From: Megascapheus bottae
Lineage: Eukaryota > Chordata > Mammalia > Rodentia > Geomyidae
DNA: 64,000 nucleotides
Direction of reading: 5' to 3'
Assembly: GCA_024803745.1 (NCBI GenBank)
Contig: JANJXV010000014.1
Span: forward strand, 4,233,001-4,297,000
Under the pieces are notes generated by a model. The model searched no databases. It was not told the origin of the DNA and saw only the letters and a program-made list of their open reading frames with translations. Shown here piece by piece: positions 45,701 to 57,412 of the stretch (its first letter is position 1; every line of letters begins with the position of its first letter). The position numbers were made by a program, and so were the translations under genes.

Positions 45701-47818
45701 ATCTATTAAAACTTTCCTTTGAAAAGCTTATCAGAAGTAAGCTAAGCAGTTTGTGAAATTCTTTCCTTTCTGTCTAAAGCCAACAACTATTAGCACTGGA
45801 GAAGGCACATTGTTCCTGTTTTTGAAAAGGCAAAGCTGAGGGTCAAGGCTGATGAACATGGGCCTTAAGCTTTGGTCTAGCCCCTCCCCCCCTCATTTAC
45901 TGGAATTTGCAAGCATATTTTAGACTTTGAGTGGAGCTGACAATTTGTATTAGCACAAATTGCTAGTTAGGAACAACTGAAATTGTTTATTGAACTTAAC
46001 ACATTCTTATCTAAAAATAGCTTTCATCTCAAATAATGTTCCGAAAGAGATCAATCAGACTTTGGAAAATGAATCAACTAATGTATCATCTTTCTTCCTA
46101 TGGATTTATTAATAAATTAACAAATTCTGCTAATCTACCTAATGTATCATCATACATATGTTATTAATATATAGTACCTGTAATGTTTATCTTAACAATT
46201 ATAATGTTGTGCATTAGTAATGTCTTCCTAAAAGAATATATTGTCCCTCTGTCTTAAGAAGAGCCAGAATATATTTTGTTAAACTAACTGAAACTCCAGG
46301 CTCACCAAGTCCATTTAGAGCTTCCCACAGAGGTGCTTTTGAGCCCTTGGGTCAGCCATATAGGCATTTGGAATTCCATTGAGCGTTGGTGCAATTGTAT
46401 CTTTAGATGTTTATCTGGTACACTCAAAATCAAAGCTATATTGGCTATAGCAACTAAAATATGTTCTTTATTTCTATTATCCTACTGTACCTTAAGACAA
46501 GGATACCCTCAAGGCCAACACATTCTCTGCTAAGCAGCCAATGTATTACCAACAGCAAAGTAAAAATCTACTGACCAGTTAAGTGTTAATCAGGCCTGAA
46601 CCCACTTATCCTATCATTGTTTACTCAGCAGCTCCATGACACCCTGTATTAATAGCAACTCTGATGTGAGGCTATCCCCTTGACCAAAGTGTACAGAAAC
46701 AAAGCAGAGACTATGGTGGCTGATCTTTCATTTCTGATCACCTTTGCCTTGGATTTTTCCTTCTTTGAGCAATATTATCTCCTTTTTAACTTAATAAAAA
46801 CACATGCAAAGGAAAATGGGAAATAGGCCTCCCTTAAGAGTTATGATACGGAAAAAATTAAAATGTGGTTGTTGTTGGGAATGCACTACCAATATTATTA
46901 ATACATTCACAGGGGAAAATGTGCTAAACTAAACAGAACTAGTCAGTATCGAGTAAAACTAAGCAAGATAATAGAAAAGTTGGGGAGCACAACTAGAGAA
47001 GATATAGAGACCATCACAAAGGAGAAAGCACTCAGACAAAGTAGCTAAGGAAGTAATAATTTACTGGTACCCTATAGTAATGAGGGTAGTAAAACCACTT
47101 TCTTCTTATTCTGATAGCTACAAAGGTATAGATGCCATCTCCAGTTTTTAAACGAAACTTGCACATTATGTGAAAAAAATTATTTTTTCAACTCAGGAAG
47201 TCTGTAGTCTCCATTAGGGAGTGTTTTCCTTTAAGCCCAGGGAAAAAAGTCGCAGCCTCTTTTTCCTTCATTTTTTAATGATATCTCATTCAGAGGAACC
47301 TGAATTTTCCAGGAGGGAAAGTCGATCTCTGTTACAGGTTCATTTGAAAACAGTTTATCAAGCAGGGCAGATTCCTTTGCTCATTTTTACATGAACTGTT
47401 TCTCCTAAGGAGTATGTGAGCAGAAACTTGGTGGAAGACTGTTGCCCTAGTGAGGAAAAAGGAAGTCGCACAACTGTGTGGTCCAATACACATAATTACA
47501 AGAAGTGCTCTGGAAAAGCCAAATGCTGCCTTTCACCTTGTCCAGTTTCAGCTTAATGTTCAATCTGTGATGGCTTTTGCATGTCTTGACTGCCTCAGTT
47601 TAGGAGGTGGAGATTGTCTTCTTATCATAAGCTAGGGCAGAAATTCAGTTCTTATAAATGCCAAATGCTGTCAAATATGCTTTGACAATAAACTAGAACT
47701 CCACAATTCCATAATAAAATGTGAACCTTCCAACATATTAGGAACATTATGTAGAATCACTTATATTCTTCTCTTTTCTAATTTCCCCATCGCTTTTCCA
47801 GTCTGTTAACCCTGCATG
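45701..47818. other. unique DNA, no gene seen
   Basis: About 2.1 kb of repeat-poor DNA with moderate base composition. No ORF over 66 codons. Nothing recognised. Confidence 0.45.
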
Positions 47819-47827
47819 CTAAGTTTT

Positions 47828-48064
47828 CTTTGTTTTTTGTTATTGTTGTTGTTTTGGTTGGGTTTTTTTGTTTGTTTGTTTGTTTTGTTTTTTGCCAGTC
47901 CTGGGCTTGAGCTCAGGGCCTGAGCATTGTCCTTGGACTTTCTCAAGGCTAGAACTGTGCCTCAGCACCACTTCCAGCTTTTACTAGTATGTGGTACTGA
48001 GGAATCAAACCCAGGTCTTCGTGCTCGCCCAGCAAGCACTCTACCACTAGGCCAAACTCCCCCC
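47828..48064 (-). mobile_element. tRNA-like dimer SINE (type I), small deletions
   Basis: Long (GTTT)n/(TTG)n tail complement at about 47,828-47,892, then both halves. The right half lacks about 12 bp (CTAGAACTGTGCCTCAGC). The TSD candidate CTAAGTTTT occurs at about 47,819 and 48,065. Confidence 0.88.
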
Positions 48065-48079
48065 CTAAGTTTTTTTGTT

Positions 48080-48944
48080 GTTGTTATTTTGTGTCTTTTT
48101 CAGATTGAGTCTTGTATTTTTGTCCAAAGCCAGTCTTTGATTGTGAGACCCTACTTCTGCCTTCCTTTCTAGCTGCAATCCCCTGAGTACACTATCACTC
48201 TCACTTTAGTTGTTGAAATAGCATTACACTAACTTTTGCCCAAGCCTCAAACCAAAAATCTTCCCAATATATTCCTTCTGAGTACCAGTAATTAGAGGCG
48301 TGAGGTACCTCAGTTCCACCAGTCTAAAACACTTGCTGAATGTGAAATTTGCCTTTTATTAAATACAAGTACTGAGTTACGTGAATACAGAAATGAATGT
48401 ATCAAAAGTTTCATAACAATCTGATCTAATATTCTATGTTATAAATTTAAAATTATTTCCAACAATTTCCAATACACAGAAAAGAGTTTAGATAGACTAA
48501 TGAAGCTATGTACATTTAAGGTAGATATTTAGGGGGGAAAGCCTTTTTCTAGATTTGAGAAAAGCTGAATTATACAGTATTTATTAGAGACTGCAGTACT
48601 TGGGGAAAAATCACATTAACAAATTAATACACATCATTATAGTTATATTTTTCTTTCTTGGTTGAAATTGACAACATTAAAATTGGAGTTCTCTCTTTGC
48701 ATTCTTTTATCAGGTGTTCTTGTTTATCAATGAACAACCTTAAAGAAATAAAAGAGATTACATGAACATCCTAGACATAATAAGTATATACTTTCATTTA
48801 TATCTAAAGTGTGTTCTATGACCTATGTCAGTCTTTATATGTTTTCCAAAAACAAAGTACACTTAGGAATATCAGTAAGGCTCTACTTCACAATTTTGGA
48901 GTAGATACCTCCTTAGGTTTCAGCAAAATATAAAAACCATTTTT
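48080..48944. other. unique AT-rich DNA, nothing recognised
   Basis: 48,090-48,310 contains GAGTCTTGTATTTTTGTCC and GAGTACCAGTAATTAGAGGC, faintly like a decayed type II SINE on the minus strand; not firm. The rest is unique. Confidence 0.35.
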
Positions 48945-48949
48945 TCTTT

Positions 48950-49090
48950 TTTATTATTTTTTTTATAAAGGTGATGTATAGAGGGGCTTATATAAGTCAG
49001 GTAATGAGTACATTTCTATTTGAACAATGTGACCCTTTCTCTCCCTCTCTCCATCTCTCAGTTTTTCCTTTTTAGAACCTATTTCTGAAG
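48950..49090 (-). mobile_element. L1 3'-end fragment, type D
   Basis: Poly(T)/TTTTTTATAAAGGTGATGTA, then TCAGGTAATGAGTACATTTC and TTGAACAATGTGACCC, the clearest example of the type D terminus. Truncated after a CT-rich segment. Confidence 0.6.
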
Positions 49091-50703
49091 GTTTGCTGTT
49101 TTTATCTGAACAACTTTTGGATTATTTTATAGCCTGAAGTCAAAGTCATTTCTTTTACCTTTTTCATTAATGACTAAACCAAGCAGGTACTCAAGCCTAG
49201 CTAAACTAAGTTGCTTTATATTCTGTTTACATGATGAATATGAGGACATTGCATTCTAATTCAGAAGGCTGTGATAGGCCTACCTTAATTTTCTTTTGCA
49301 ATACTTTTGTAATTCTACATTACAATCACCTCTATATATACACCTCTGTACATAAATGGATTTGTAAATGCTTTAAATGTCTCTCTCTTTAATAAATTAA
49401 GAAAAATGAAGTTCAATCATCAACTTATTAAACATATATCTAGTAAAAGATAGTAACCTAAATAAAGTGACCACAGATTCTAAATCAAAAATATAGGTCT
49501 GCATGCAAAAGATTTTTTTCCACTTAGTAATTTTATCTCCACAGACACTAAACCATTCTAAGAGTTTTGCTTAGAAACTTATTCAAGTAGATTTGAAACC
49601 TATTAAAGAAACAAGTAGAGGTGATTTTAAGGGCAAAATGGTGCATATGAAAATTAAACTGTACTTAGCAAAGTGAATGACACGTGAACGTACTAAAAAT
49701 TTTAACTTCGTGTTTCAGACTTACTATTTTGATTTTTATCATTATCTGGTCATAATGTTTCATGCTCACCATTCACCAAAATACTGACATTCGAAGATAA
49801 ATGAAGGTGTCAGAAATTGTCTTGTGGCTTTCTCGGGCCATAATTAGGAAGAAGGCACACAAAGAGAAGCTATAATACAGTGATATGATCTCTACCATGG
49901 TATGAAAAATGTACTGTCACATTTCAAAAGAAGACAATATTATAGATTAGCTCTGTCTCCAGGTAAGAGAAAGTAAAGTGGAAGCTGCTGGAAAGATGAC
50001 AAGAAAATCTCCATTGTTTTGACATTTAGGCTTCTTCATAAACTACCTGTATAGGTCTATTCACTTAAATCTCCCATTTTTCACTATGGCTGTTTAAGAC
50101 TTTATTCACTTCTCCACACATTTATAATGTCTTCTTCCCTTCCCCCAGTCTCAACAAAGGCACTGTTTCATAGTTTTTGGAAAAAAGAGAAGCCACTAAA
50201 CTGGAACTCCATTAATATTACTTTCTCTAGCAAACTTTCCTATCGTTGTCATATCCCCTGTTACACGACAGCAAAATGATGTCTATCTCTTCCTATCCTC
50301 TCAGGAAACTTGATTATTCAACATTTTCTTCTTAGTTGATCCTTCCAATTGACATTTCAATACATCCTACACATGCTTATCTTCTATAGGCAAAAACAAA
50401 ACAAACGCCTCCAGCCACTTCCTGATCTTCTCCTTCTCACAAGCAAGCTTTGCAGAGTCCATTTCACCTGCAGTGTCTTCTTTTCCCCAGCTTCGCTCTT
50501 CACTTCAATCTTGGGAATGGTTTCTGCCCCATCAGTTCATGGAAGCAATTCTTGCTTAAGTAATCAATCAGTATTCCTAATTTGACTGGGGAATGATTTT
50601 TACTTGATATCTCAGATGCATTTGTGTTATTCCCCTTGCTATTTTTAAAAGAATTCTTGACTTCAATGACAAAACACTGGTTTTACTTGCCTAGTAGGCA
50701 CTG
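49091..50703. other. unique DNA, no gene seen
   Basis: About 1.6 kb, repeat-poor. A 78-codon plus frame at 50,349-50,585 has no recognisable feature. Confidence 0.45.
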
Positions 50704-50898
50704 GAGCCGGGAATTTGGCTTAGTAGTAGAGTGCTTGCTAGCATGCACTCGAAGACCCAGGTTCAATTCCTCAGTACCACATACATAGAAAAATGCTGGA
50801 AGTGGTGCTAAGGCTCAAGTGGTAGAGCTCTAGCCTTGAGAAAGCCCAAGGACAGCGCTCAGGTCCTAAGCTCAAGCCCACGACTGGCAAAAAAAAAA
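50704..50898 (+). mobile_element. tRNA-like dimer SINE (type I)
   Basis: Plus-strand copy: GAGCCGGGAATTTGGCTTAGT, GGTTCAATTCCTCAGTACC, CTCAAGTGGTAGAGCTCTAGC and a 10-A tail. AGTAGGCACT before and AGTAGCAGGCACT after the element look like an edited TSD. Confidence 0.92.
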
Positions 50899-50909
50899 GT
50901 AGCAGGCAC

Positions 50910-52330
50910 TTAAGTGTGACTCTAAAATCTACCTTTGATCAAATCACCTATCACCACCAGTAATAAGAGTTTAAAACATATTATATTTATCCAGGATACT
51001 ATGTGTAGTTCAAATGAGGAAATACACTCTATCTTTAAGCTCCTTAAGCATACTCATAAGCCTCTTACAAATTTTTTGTTGCCCTGGACCTTACAGTTTA
51101 AAGGAATAAGGCTATTACACTATGCCAAAAAGAAAGTTGGAAGTGAAAGAGAAGCATGAAGATGAGTCACTTGACCTACTATTCTGGAATAAGGCTCACC
51201 TAACCCATCTGATGCTGATAAGTATCAAACAGAGACTTCAAAATACAGTGAAGATATAAAATAGGAGCTGAAATGGAACAAAGTGTAACAAAAATTTTAA
51301 AAATGTAAACTTCACTCACCAGCAGGTACAACTAAAGTAAGAGCTCTTTATATTAAAAGCTACATATTACTTGTCAGGTATAGGAAATATAAAAGGAAAA
51401 TATAGGAGATAGAGAAAAAAATTATTGTAAGTTGATAGAAATTTCACAAAAGAAAAAGAAGGAAATGAGATAAAGCAATACTTCAAAAGAAAGATCATGA
51501 ATTTCCAGAATTCATAAAAACCACAATTACTCAGAATTAGCTTCAGGAAACACAATAGGTTCTGAATAGAATAAATGGTAACAAATCGACACTAGTGAAA
51601 AAGCAAATCCTATTTGAACTACACAGTCAAATGATATGAGATCTTAAAAGCAACCAGAAATACACTGCCTACAGAAAGTAACAGGCAGGTTAAAATCCTG
51701 CATTATTATGCAGTGTGACAATGAAATAACATTTCATGAAAAAGCAAGAGATTGTAACAAGAATGAACTCTCACTGAACAAACCATTAGAAGATTCAGCT
51801 CAGAAAATCTGAAATACAAGACCTAAGGATGAAAGAAAAGATGTTATATTTTTTTAAAAAGCATACATGATAAAATAAATCTTTAAAATATTTAAAAAGG
51901 CTAAATTTCAGTACATTCCCTGCTCAAATGAATTAAATTAAATTAAATTATAAATCACCAAAATAATACATGTGGTAGAAACCACAGAGAAAATTGGGAA
52001 ATATTTTGAGCTAATTGTAAGGCGTCTTAAGGGAGATTCAGTTAAACCAGAACTTAGAAGGAAGTTTTAGAAGAATAAAATTCCAAACAATAGCATCATA
52101 GAACTAGAATATCTCAAAACAGTGATCTAAATTAAACTGTTAGATTCCAAGCAAGCAGAAAGAAGAAAATAGTATACATAAGACAAAAATTAATGAAAGA
52201 AGAAATGGAAAGCCAGCCAAATAAAATGAATGAAATTCCAGGCAGAATTCCATAAGTCCAATTCCTAGAGCACAATCATGTGGGTGGGTGTGTGCACACA
52301 TGCCACTACTAGGACATGATCTCAGGGATA
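50910..52330. other. unique DNA, possible ancient L1 in 51,600-52,240
   Basis: Mostly unrecognised. 52,140-52,215 (AAGCAAGCAGAAAGAAGAAAATA, then TTAATGAAAGAAG) is reminiscent of the L1 ORF2 segment between endonuclease and RT, and 51,660-51,790 of the L1 ORF1/ORF2 junction, but the similarity is too weak to draw borders. Confidence 0.3.
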
Positions 52331-52334
52331 TATT

Positions 52335-52495
52335 TCCAACCCAATACTTGCTGGCTGTTTTTTAAAATGGAACCTCAAGGATTTCTCCGAAACCAACACC
52401 TCCATCCTGTCCTTGGTTTTGAAACTCAGTTCTTCCTATCTCAACCTCCTAAATAGCTGGGATTTCAGGAATGAGATTCCAGTTTCATACACAGC
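52335..52495 (-). mobile_element. type II SINE, diverged
   Basis: TCCTTGGTTTTGAAACTCAG, TCAACCTCCTAAATAGCTGG and GATTTCAGGAATGAG are the complement of the SINE head. The right half is decayed. Confidence 0.55.
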
Positions 52496-52722
52496 CGCTC
52501 CTTACTGTGACAACCTTTGTGATACATGCAGTGGCATAACAAGCATATGCAATAGTTTACAGATAAAAAGGAAGGAAAATTCAGTAGGAATCAGGAGTCC
52601 AAAGATATTGTGAAATTAAGTCAGACAAACTATAACCAGATTTTTTTTGTCAGGTTTTAGGTATTTAATTTTCTTTCAAGGGTAATACCCTTGAAATCTT
52701 TATAAGACAAAGAATTAGTTTT

Positions 52723-52925
52723 TTGGTTTTGGTTTTGTTTGTTGACAGTGGGGCTTGAACTCAGGGCGTGAGTACTGTCCTTGGTCTTTCTCAAGGCTAG
52801 CACTCTATCACTTGAGCCACAGCACTACTTTTGCCTTTTACTGTGTAAAAGGTATCAAGGAATCCAACTCATGACTTTATGCATGCCAGGCACACATTCT
52901 ACCACTAGTCAAAATTCCAGGCCTC
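52723..52925 (-). mobile_element. tRNA-like dimer SINE (type I)
   Basis: Diverged minus-strand copy with a (GTTTTG)n tail. A perfect 13-bp flanking repeat AAGAATTAGTTTT lies at 52,710-52,722 and 52,926-52,938. Confidence 0.9.
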
Positions 52926-53129
52926 AAGAATTAGTTTTATATTGGCCAGAAACTTGAATTTTTAAGGGTCAAATGGTTACATTGTATTACCACTATTACA
53001 TTTCTGAAGGAATTTTAGAAATTTGTTAAAACATTTTCAGAGTCTGCATCATTTTTCATGAGTATAACAAAATAATAATAATATGATCAAGTGATATTCA
53101 TTTTCTGTATATGAGGGTAACTAATATTT

Positions 53130-53245
53130 TGAAAGATAAATCAATCTAATTTATTATATTAACAAACTAAAGGAGAAAAATCCTCTGATCATTTAATTAA
53201 GTTTCTAAAAATTGACAAAATTTAGCATCTAGTCATGATTTTAAA
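53130..53245 (+). mobile_element. ancient L1 ORF2 RT fragment
   Basis: ATATTAACAAACTAAAGGAG, then TCTGATCATTTAATTAAG, AATTGACAAAATTTAGC and TAGTCATGATTTT parallel the RT stretch '[24 protein letters not shown]' of L1 ORF2 in order. Very old. Confidence 0.55.
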
Positions 53246-53259
53246 ATATTTCTGTAGAA

Positions 53260-53390
53260 AGCTCAGGGGCTCACCCCCATAATCTCAGCTACTTAGGAAA
53301 TGGATATCTGGAAAAGGCAGGTTGGGATTGTTCCAAATTAGCAAGATTCTGTATCAACCAATAAAGCTAAAAATGACAGGCTACAGGATT
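53260..53390 (+). mobile_element. type II SINE-like fragment
   Basis: AGCTCAGGGGCTCACCCCCAT, then AATCTCAGCTACTTAGGA. Strongly diverged, no tail. Confidence 0.45.
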
Positions 53391-53399
53391 TTCTTTTTT

Positions 53400-54952
53400 A
53401 AATGTAGACTCGAGACAATAAAAGCCATGAAAGTGGAAGTGGAAGGACTGGAAGAGGCCAAGAGAGGAGGATAAGAACAAAGGAAGTGATGGAGTTGAAC
53501 ATAAAAAAGTGTCTTATCTGCATGTATAAAAATGTCATAATAAGCCTATTATTCTGTATATTAGTATATGTAATAAAAACAGCAAAAATACAAACAGAAG
53601 CAATCAGGAAAGCAAATATGACAACAGATAAGCATAGGAAAATTTTCTAGTCTTGTATATATAAATATGAAGTCACTTCATACTCACACACCAGCAAATA
53701 AAATTTGTAAGTCTAACACCACCAAGTGTTGAAGATATTGTAGACCAATAACAATTCTTACATAGATGGCTTGAGAAAGCATAATATATGGTGAATGCAA
53801 ATATGGATTCCCTACAGTCTAGAGACTTACACTCTGTTAGATACCTCCTCACACAAGAGCACAAGATTGCACACACATAAATGTTCTTTGCCTTTTGAAC
53901 GAAGTCTGCGTAAATGATTTGCACTGATTGTCTATAAGAGTTGTATCAGCACATATAAATGTCACTGAATTTAACCTGAATTTTAAAATAGTGGGAGGAA
54001 AAATTTAAGAAAATTCTTGCCAACACATCAGTTTCAAAGGTTAAAAAGAGGTTTATGTCTGCCCAGATCACTGAATCCCAAAGTACACGTGTAAATGCAG
54101 AAGCTTTGGTCTTAAGGCCAATGCCTGTCATACAAGTCGCAAACTCACCTTATCTCTTTCTGGATTGCTTTATATTTATTGCCAGTATTTTACAGAAGAA
54201 TTAATTTTCAGTTTCCTTGGCTTAGCCATTTGGGAGCAAATTGGTATTTTGATGAGCTGAGATCATATGATTGAGCTATACACCTTCAGTTTCAGGTGTG
54301 GAAAGATAAACCTGTGTCATTTTAGCATTGTTTCCTTTTTTTTTCTTTGAGCTTGACATGCCTTGTCTGTCAAGGCAAAGACTGTAAAATGTTTCCTAGA
54401 GTTCCCCATTCACAGCCGTGGATTCAAAGACATCAAGATGATCATGTTTCTGTACTTTCACACTATTCTGCCACATCCCAAAGTCATATTTCAGTTTTCT
54501 CATGACACATCTCCATCTGGTACCCCTTGCTCAAGGGGATTTAATATTTGTTTATCGTCACTATGTATCACTTTGGGTTATACCACTTTATTTTTGCTTG
54601 AAGGTTTTAGCTTTGCATTCCACATGCCACATGTTTACTACCTGGTTTGTGCAAACATTATTGAAATCAATGAATGAATGAATCCTTAAAAAATAGTGGG
54701 AGGAAGTAATGAATATAATCATTTATTTTGAAATAGGTCAAACACAACATACATAGTAAAAGTAAAATAAAAGTAATAACTTGCATGGAAAGATAGTTTT
54801 AGAGAATGGAGAAAGAAATTGTGATGATAAACGTAAGGATTTCCAGCGGTGATATCTTTTATAAATTAAAAGGAATATGGTAAAATGTCATGATTTTAAA
54901 AATGTAGAGAAATGTAGAAAGATGTAGAGATAGATAGATGAAAGAGCTAATG
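53400..54952. other. unique DNA, no gene seen
   Basis: About 1.5 kb. A 104-codon plus frame at 54,363-54,677 and minus frames of 83 and 61 codons show no recognisable domain. No exon supported. Confidence 0.42.
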
Positions 54953-55650
54953 AGAAAGCTCAAATTTCTATTTTTTCTTTTTCTTTTTTGTTGTAATTAA
55001 TAGAAAGGTTACATTATATTCACCAGATAGAAGGTACATTACTTCACAAACATTGATACCCCTTCTCATGTTTTCGTCCCCATTAGCCCTCCCTCATCTC
55101 CTCCCCTCATATTGTTTCCCCCTTCCTTTTTTCTATTTCAAATAAACAAATAAAAATATATACAATATACCAGATAATAAGGTAAGATGCTGTAACAATA
55201 TGAGAATAACCAAGGGACAACAAAAGAGATGAGAAATAACATAGTACATTAAGAACATCAATCATACATTATATGGCTCTTGCTTCCATATCCCTTTCAT
55301 TTAGGCTCATCCTATATGGCCTTGCATATCTAGGTTTTAAGCTATTGTAATCCTCTGCTAGGAGAGTCCAAGGTTTATACTAATTATGACAAATGAGGGA
55401 AACCATTGAGTCTATGTTCCTTTGGGTATGGCTTACTGTTGGAGACCATTGCTTTCAGCCCCCTGAGGAAGTAAGATTATAAGATGGCACCTGGCAGCTC
55501 GCTAATGAGTCAATACTTGCTGACCAGGAAGTTTCTTTGCATTTGTTGATTTGTTTCTTCCGTGCTTGTGGATAGAGTGGATCGCTAGATTTCTTCCAGC
55601 TTTGTTTGCTGCTTTGCAGAGGACCTTTACTGTGATTGGCTGCTTAAGGA

Positions 55651-55657
55651 TATAAAG
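55651..55657 (+). promoter_or_regulatory. LTR TATA box (U3)
   Basis: TATAAAG preceded by GATTGGCTGCTTAAGGA. It lies about 100 bp before the AATAAA signal, giving a short R region. In the 3' LTR the same place reads TATAAATA (59,687-59,694). Confidence 0.8.
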
Positions 55658-55749
55658 AGTGTGGGATTTCCGGGGAAGAGGGGAGAAAAAGATGCAGGAG
55701 GGAGAAGAGAGAAGGAGAAAGGAGAGAGGCAGAGAAGAGAGGAGAGAGA

Positions 55750-55755
55750 AATAAA
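55750..55755 (+). terminator. LTR poly(A) signal
   Basis: AATAAA in the R region of the 5' LTR, followed by AGACCTCTGC. The equivalent in the 3' LTR is at 59,788-59,793. Confidence 0.8.
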
Positions 55756-55840
55756 AGACCTCTGCTTGCAGCGATTTGAGTCTGTGATCATTCCCAGTCT
55801 GCCTCCGAAGTGACACGTCATTGCAGCAGGCAGTGACAAG

Positions 55841-55858
55841 TGGTGGCCCGTAAGGTGA
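55841..55858 (+). other. retroviral primer-binding site
   Basis: Two bases after the LTR end is TGGTGGCCCGTAAGGTGA. It starts with the TGG complementary to the tRNA CCA end. It resembles a lysine-type PBS with an extra G and several changes, but the primer tRNA cannot be fixed by eye. Confidence 0.7.
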
Positions 55859-56104
55859 CATTTTTTCAGCACGGTGGATAAGTACTGAGGAACCCCACGG
55901 AGGGCGAGGCAACAATCATTCCCAGTCCACTTCCGAAGCACACTTCGGCATGGTGGGGAAACTGAGGAACCTCTCGGAAGTCTCTGGCCAGAGCAGAAAG
56001 GACGAGGCAATAAGGGGTTCGGTAAACAACCGGGGTTAATGGTTTCGGTAAAGAACCGATGCTATAGTCAAAGAAAAGGTTTGTGCAGTTGTTAAATGTG
56101 AATA
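55859..56104 (+). other. ERV leader with internal duplication
   Basis: Untranslated leader. ATCATTCCCAGTC from U5 (about 55,787) recurs at about 55,914, and GGTGGATAAGTACTGAGGAAC (about 55,872) recurs as GGTGGGGAAACTGAGGAAC (about 55,952). It also has two GGTAAA(C/G)AACCG units near 56,021 and 56,050. Packaging or dimerisation signals would normally lie here. Confidence 0.75.
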
Positions 56105-56395
56105 ATGGGTTCAGAAGTTTCCAAGGACCAGATGGTTAGAGTCATAAGAGATTTACTTAAAGTTAACGGTACTTTCGTAAAAGAATCCACCGTTAAGGCT
56201 TATGTGGATATGTTTCCTATGTGGCAACTTATATGGGAGTGCTTGCTTTCATCCAGACAAAGAGTTAAACAACAGGTCGAAAGAAGCGCAGAGACACTTG
56301 GAGAGATATATGAGAGAGGATCGAGTAAACAGGAAGAGGAGGAATTAAGTGGTAGGGATTTAGAAAGCCTGTGCTCGGGAGGAATTGCAAGATAG
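56105..56395 (+). pseudogene. ERV gag remnant (matrix N-terminus)
   Basis: 96 codons starting MGSEVSKD. Gly2 with Ser6 fits an N-myristoylation signal, as in betaretroviral matrix. VKES and FPMWQLIWECL follow, but the interval between them looks some tens of residues shorter than in typical matrix. A Glu-rich segment precedes the stop. All downstream Gag (capsid, nucleocapsid) is missing. Called from position after the leader, start and similarity to the matrix pattern. Confidence 0.8.
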
Positions 56396-56526
56396 GGGGC
56401 CACCGCCCATAGTTCAGCTGTCTGTGCCTCAGCAGGAGGAGCCAACAGCCAGCCTCCTCCCCATCTAGTCCCAAGTTAGCTAAAAGCATAGAAGTGTTAG
56501 AAATGGGGGATGAGTAGGGTTTTCCA

Positions 56527-57412
56527 GTGTTTGAGGCCTACCTCAGGGTATGGCTAACAGCCCCACAATCTGTCAGGTGTATGTATGTTGATGCAGCCAG
56601 TAAGCCCTTTAGAGAAAGCTGCCCTGAGGTGATGGTAATACATTATATGGATGATGTTTTATTAGCACACCCCAATTTAAATTTACTTTTACAACTTTTT
56701 GGCTTGATGTTGGATATGTTAAAGAGTCATGAACTTCGTATAGCTGAGGAAAAGGTACAATCAGGTTCTTCCATTCTTTATTTGGGATATCAAATTATGG
56801 GTACATATATTAAGCCACAAAAAATTCAGATTGCTAAAGATAAATTGATTACTTTAAATGATTTCAACATCTCTTAGGGGATATTAATTGGCTACGGCCC
56901 TCCTTGGGGCTATCTACAGGACAACTTAAACCCTTATTTGAGATATTACGAGGGGATCCTGATCCCGCGTCTCTTAGGGAGCTTACTCCAGAAGGAAGAA
57001 AAGCCTTGCTTCTTGTAGAAAAAGCTATAGAAAGAGCTCAGTGTGATTGCATTGATTTTTCTAAAGAACTTATGTTTATTGTAATTTCTTCTGCTTATAC
57101 ACTTACCGGAGTTTTCTGGCAAGAGGGTCCTCTTTTGTGGGTCCATTTTCAACTTCCCCAAAGAAAGTTATTATGCCTTATCCATCTATGATAGCTGAAT
57201 TAATTATGCAAGCCCTTACTACCTCCCTTAAGGTTTTTGGAGTTCATCCTTGTAAAATTATTACCCCTTATACATTTCAACAATTGGAATATTTAATCGG
57301 AAATACCAATGAATGGGCCATTATACGATGCTCTACTCAAGCCTGCTTTGATAATCATCCTCCCATTACCATTCTGTTTAGAACATCCCCTTATATTTCC
57401 CACTATAGTTAA
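56527..57412 (+). pseudogene. ERV pol: reverse transcriptase palm to connection, broken
   Basis: The first frame (56,527-56,877) carries the catalytic YMDD box (IHYMDDVLLAHP, residues about 39-50). The upstream RT motif PQGMANSP is in another frame, showing a frameshift near 56,578. A stop at 56,875 precedes INWLRPSLGLSTGQLKPLFE (frame 56,904-57,191), then another shift to the frame at 57,137-57,412 (PYPSMIAELIMQAL). RT finger sequence is absent, lost in the gag-pol deletion. Confidence 0.9.

Larger units (their letters stand above)
55437..55838 (+). repeat. 5' LTR
   Basis: 402 bp, begins TGTTGGAGACC and ends GTGACA (TG...CA termini). It contains an inverted CCAAT box (ATTGG, 55,635-55,639), TATAAAG at 55,651-55,657, a purine-rich segment of about 75 bp and AATAAA at 55,750-55,755. 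Compared by eye with the 3' LTR it differs at roughly 6-8% of aligned sites plus indels in the purine tract. Confidence 0.95.

Noticed and set aside
54363..54677. 104-codon ORF upstream of the ERV as a possible host exon
   Set aside because: No domain, no convincing splice sites and AT-rich composition like its surroundings.
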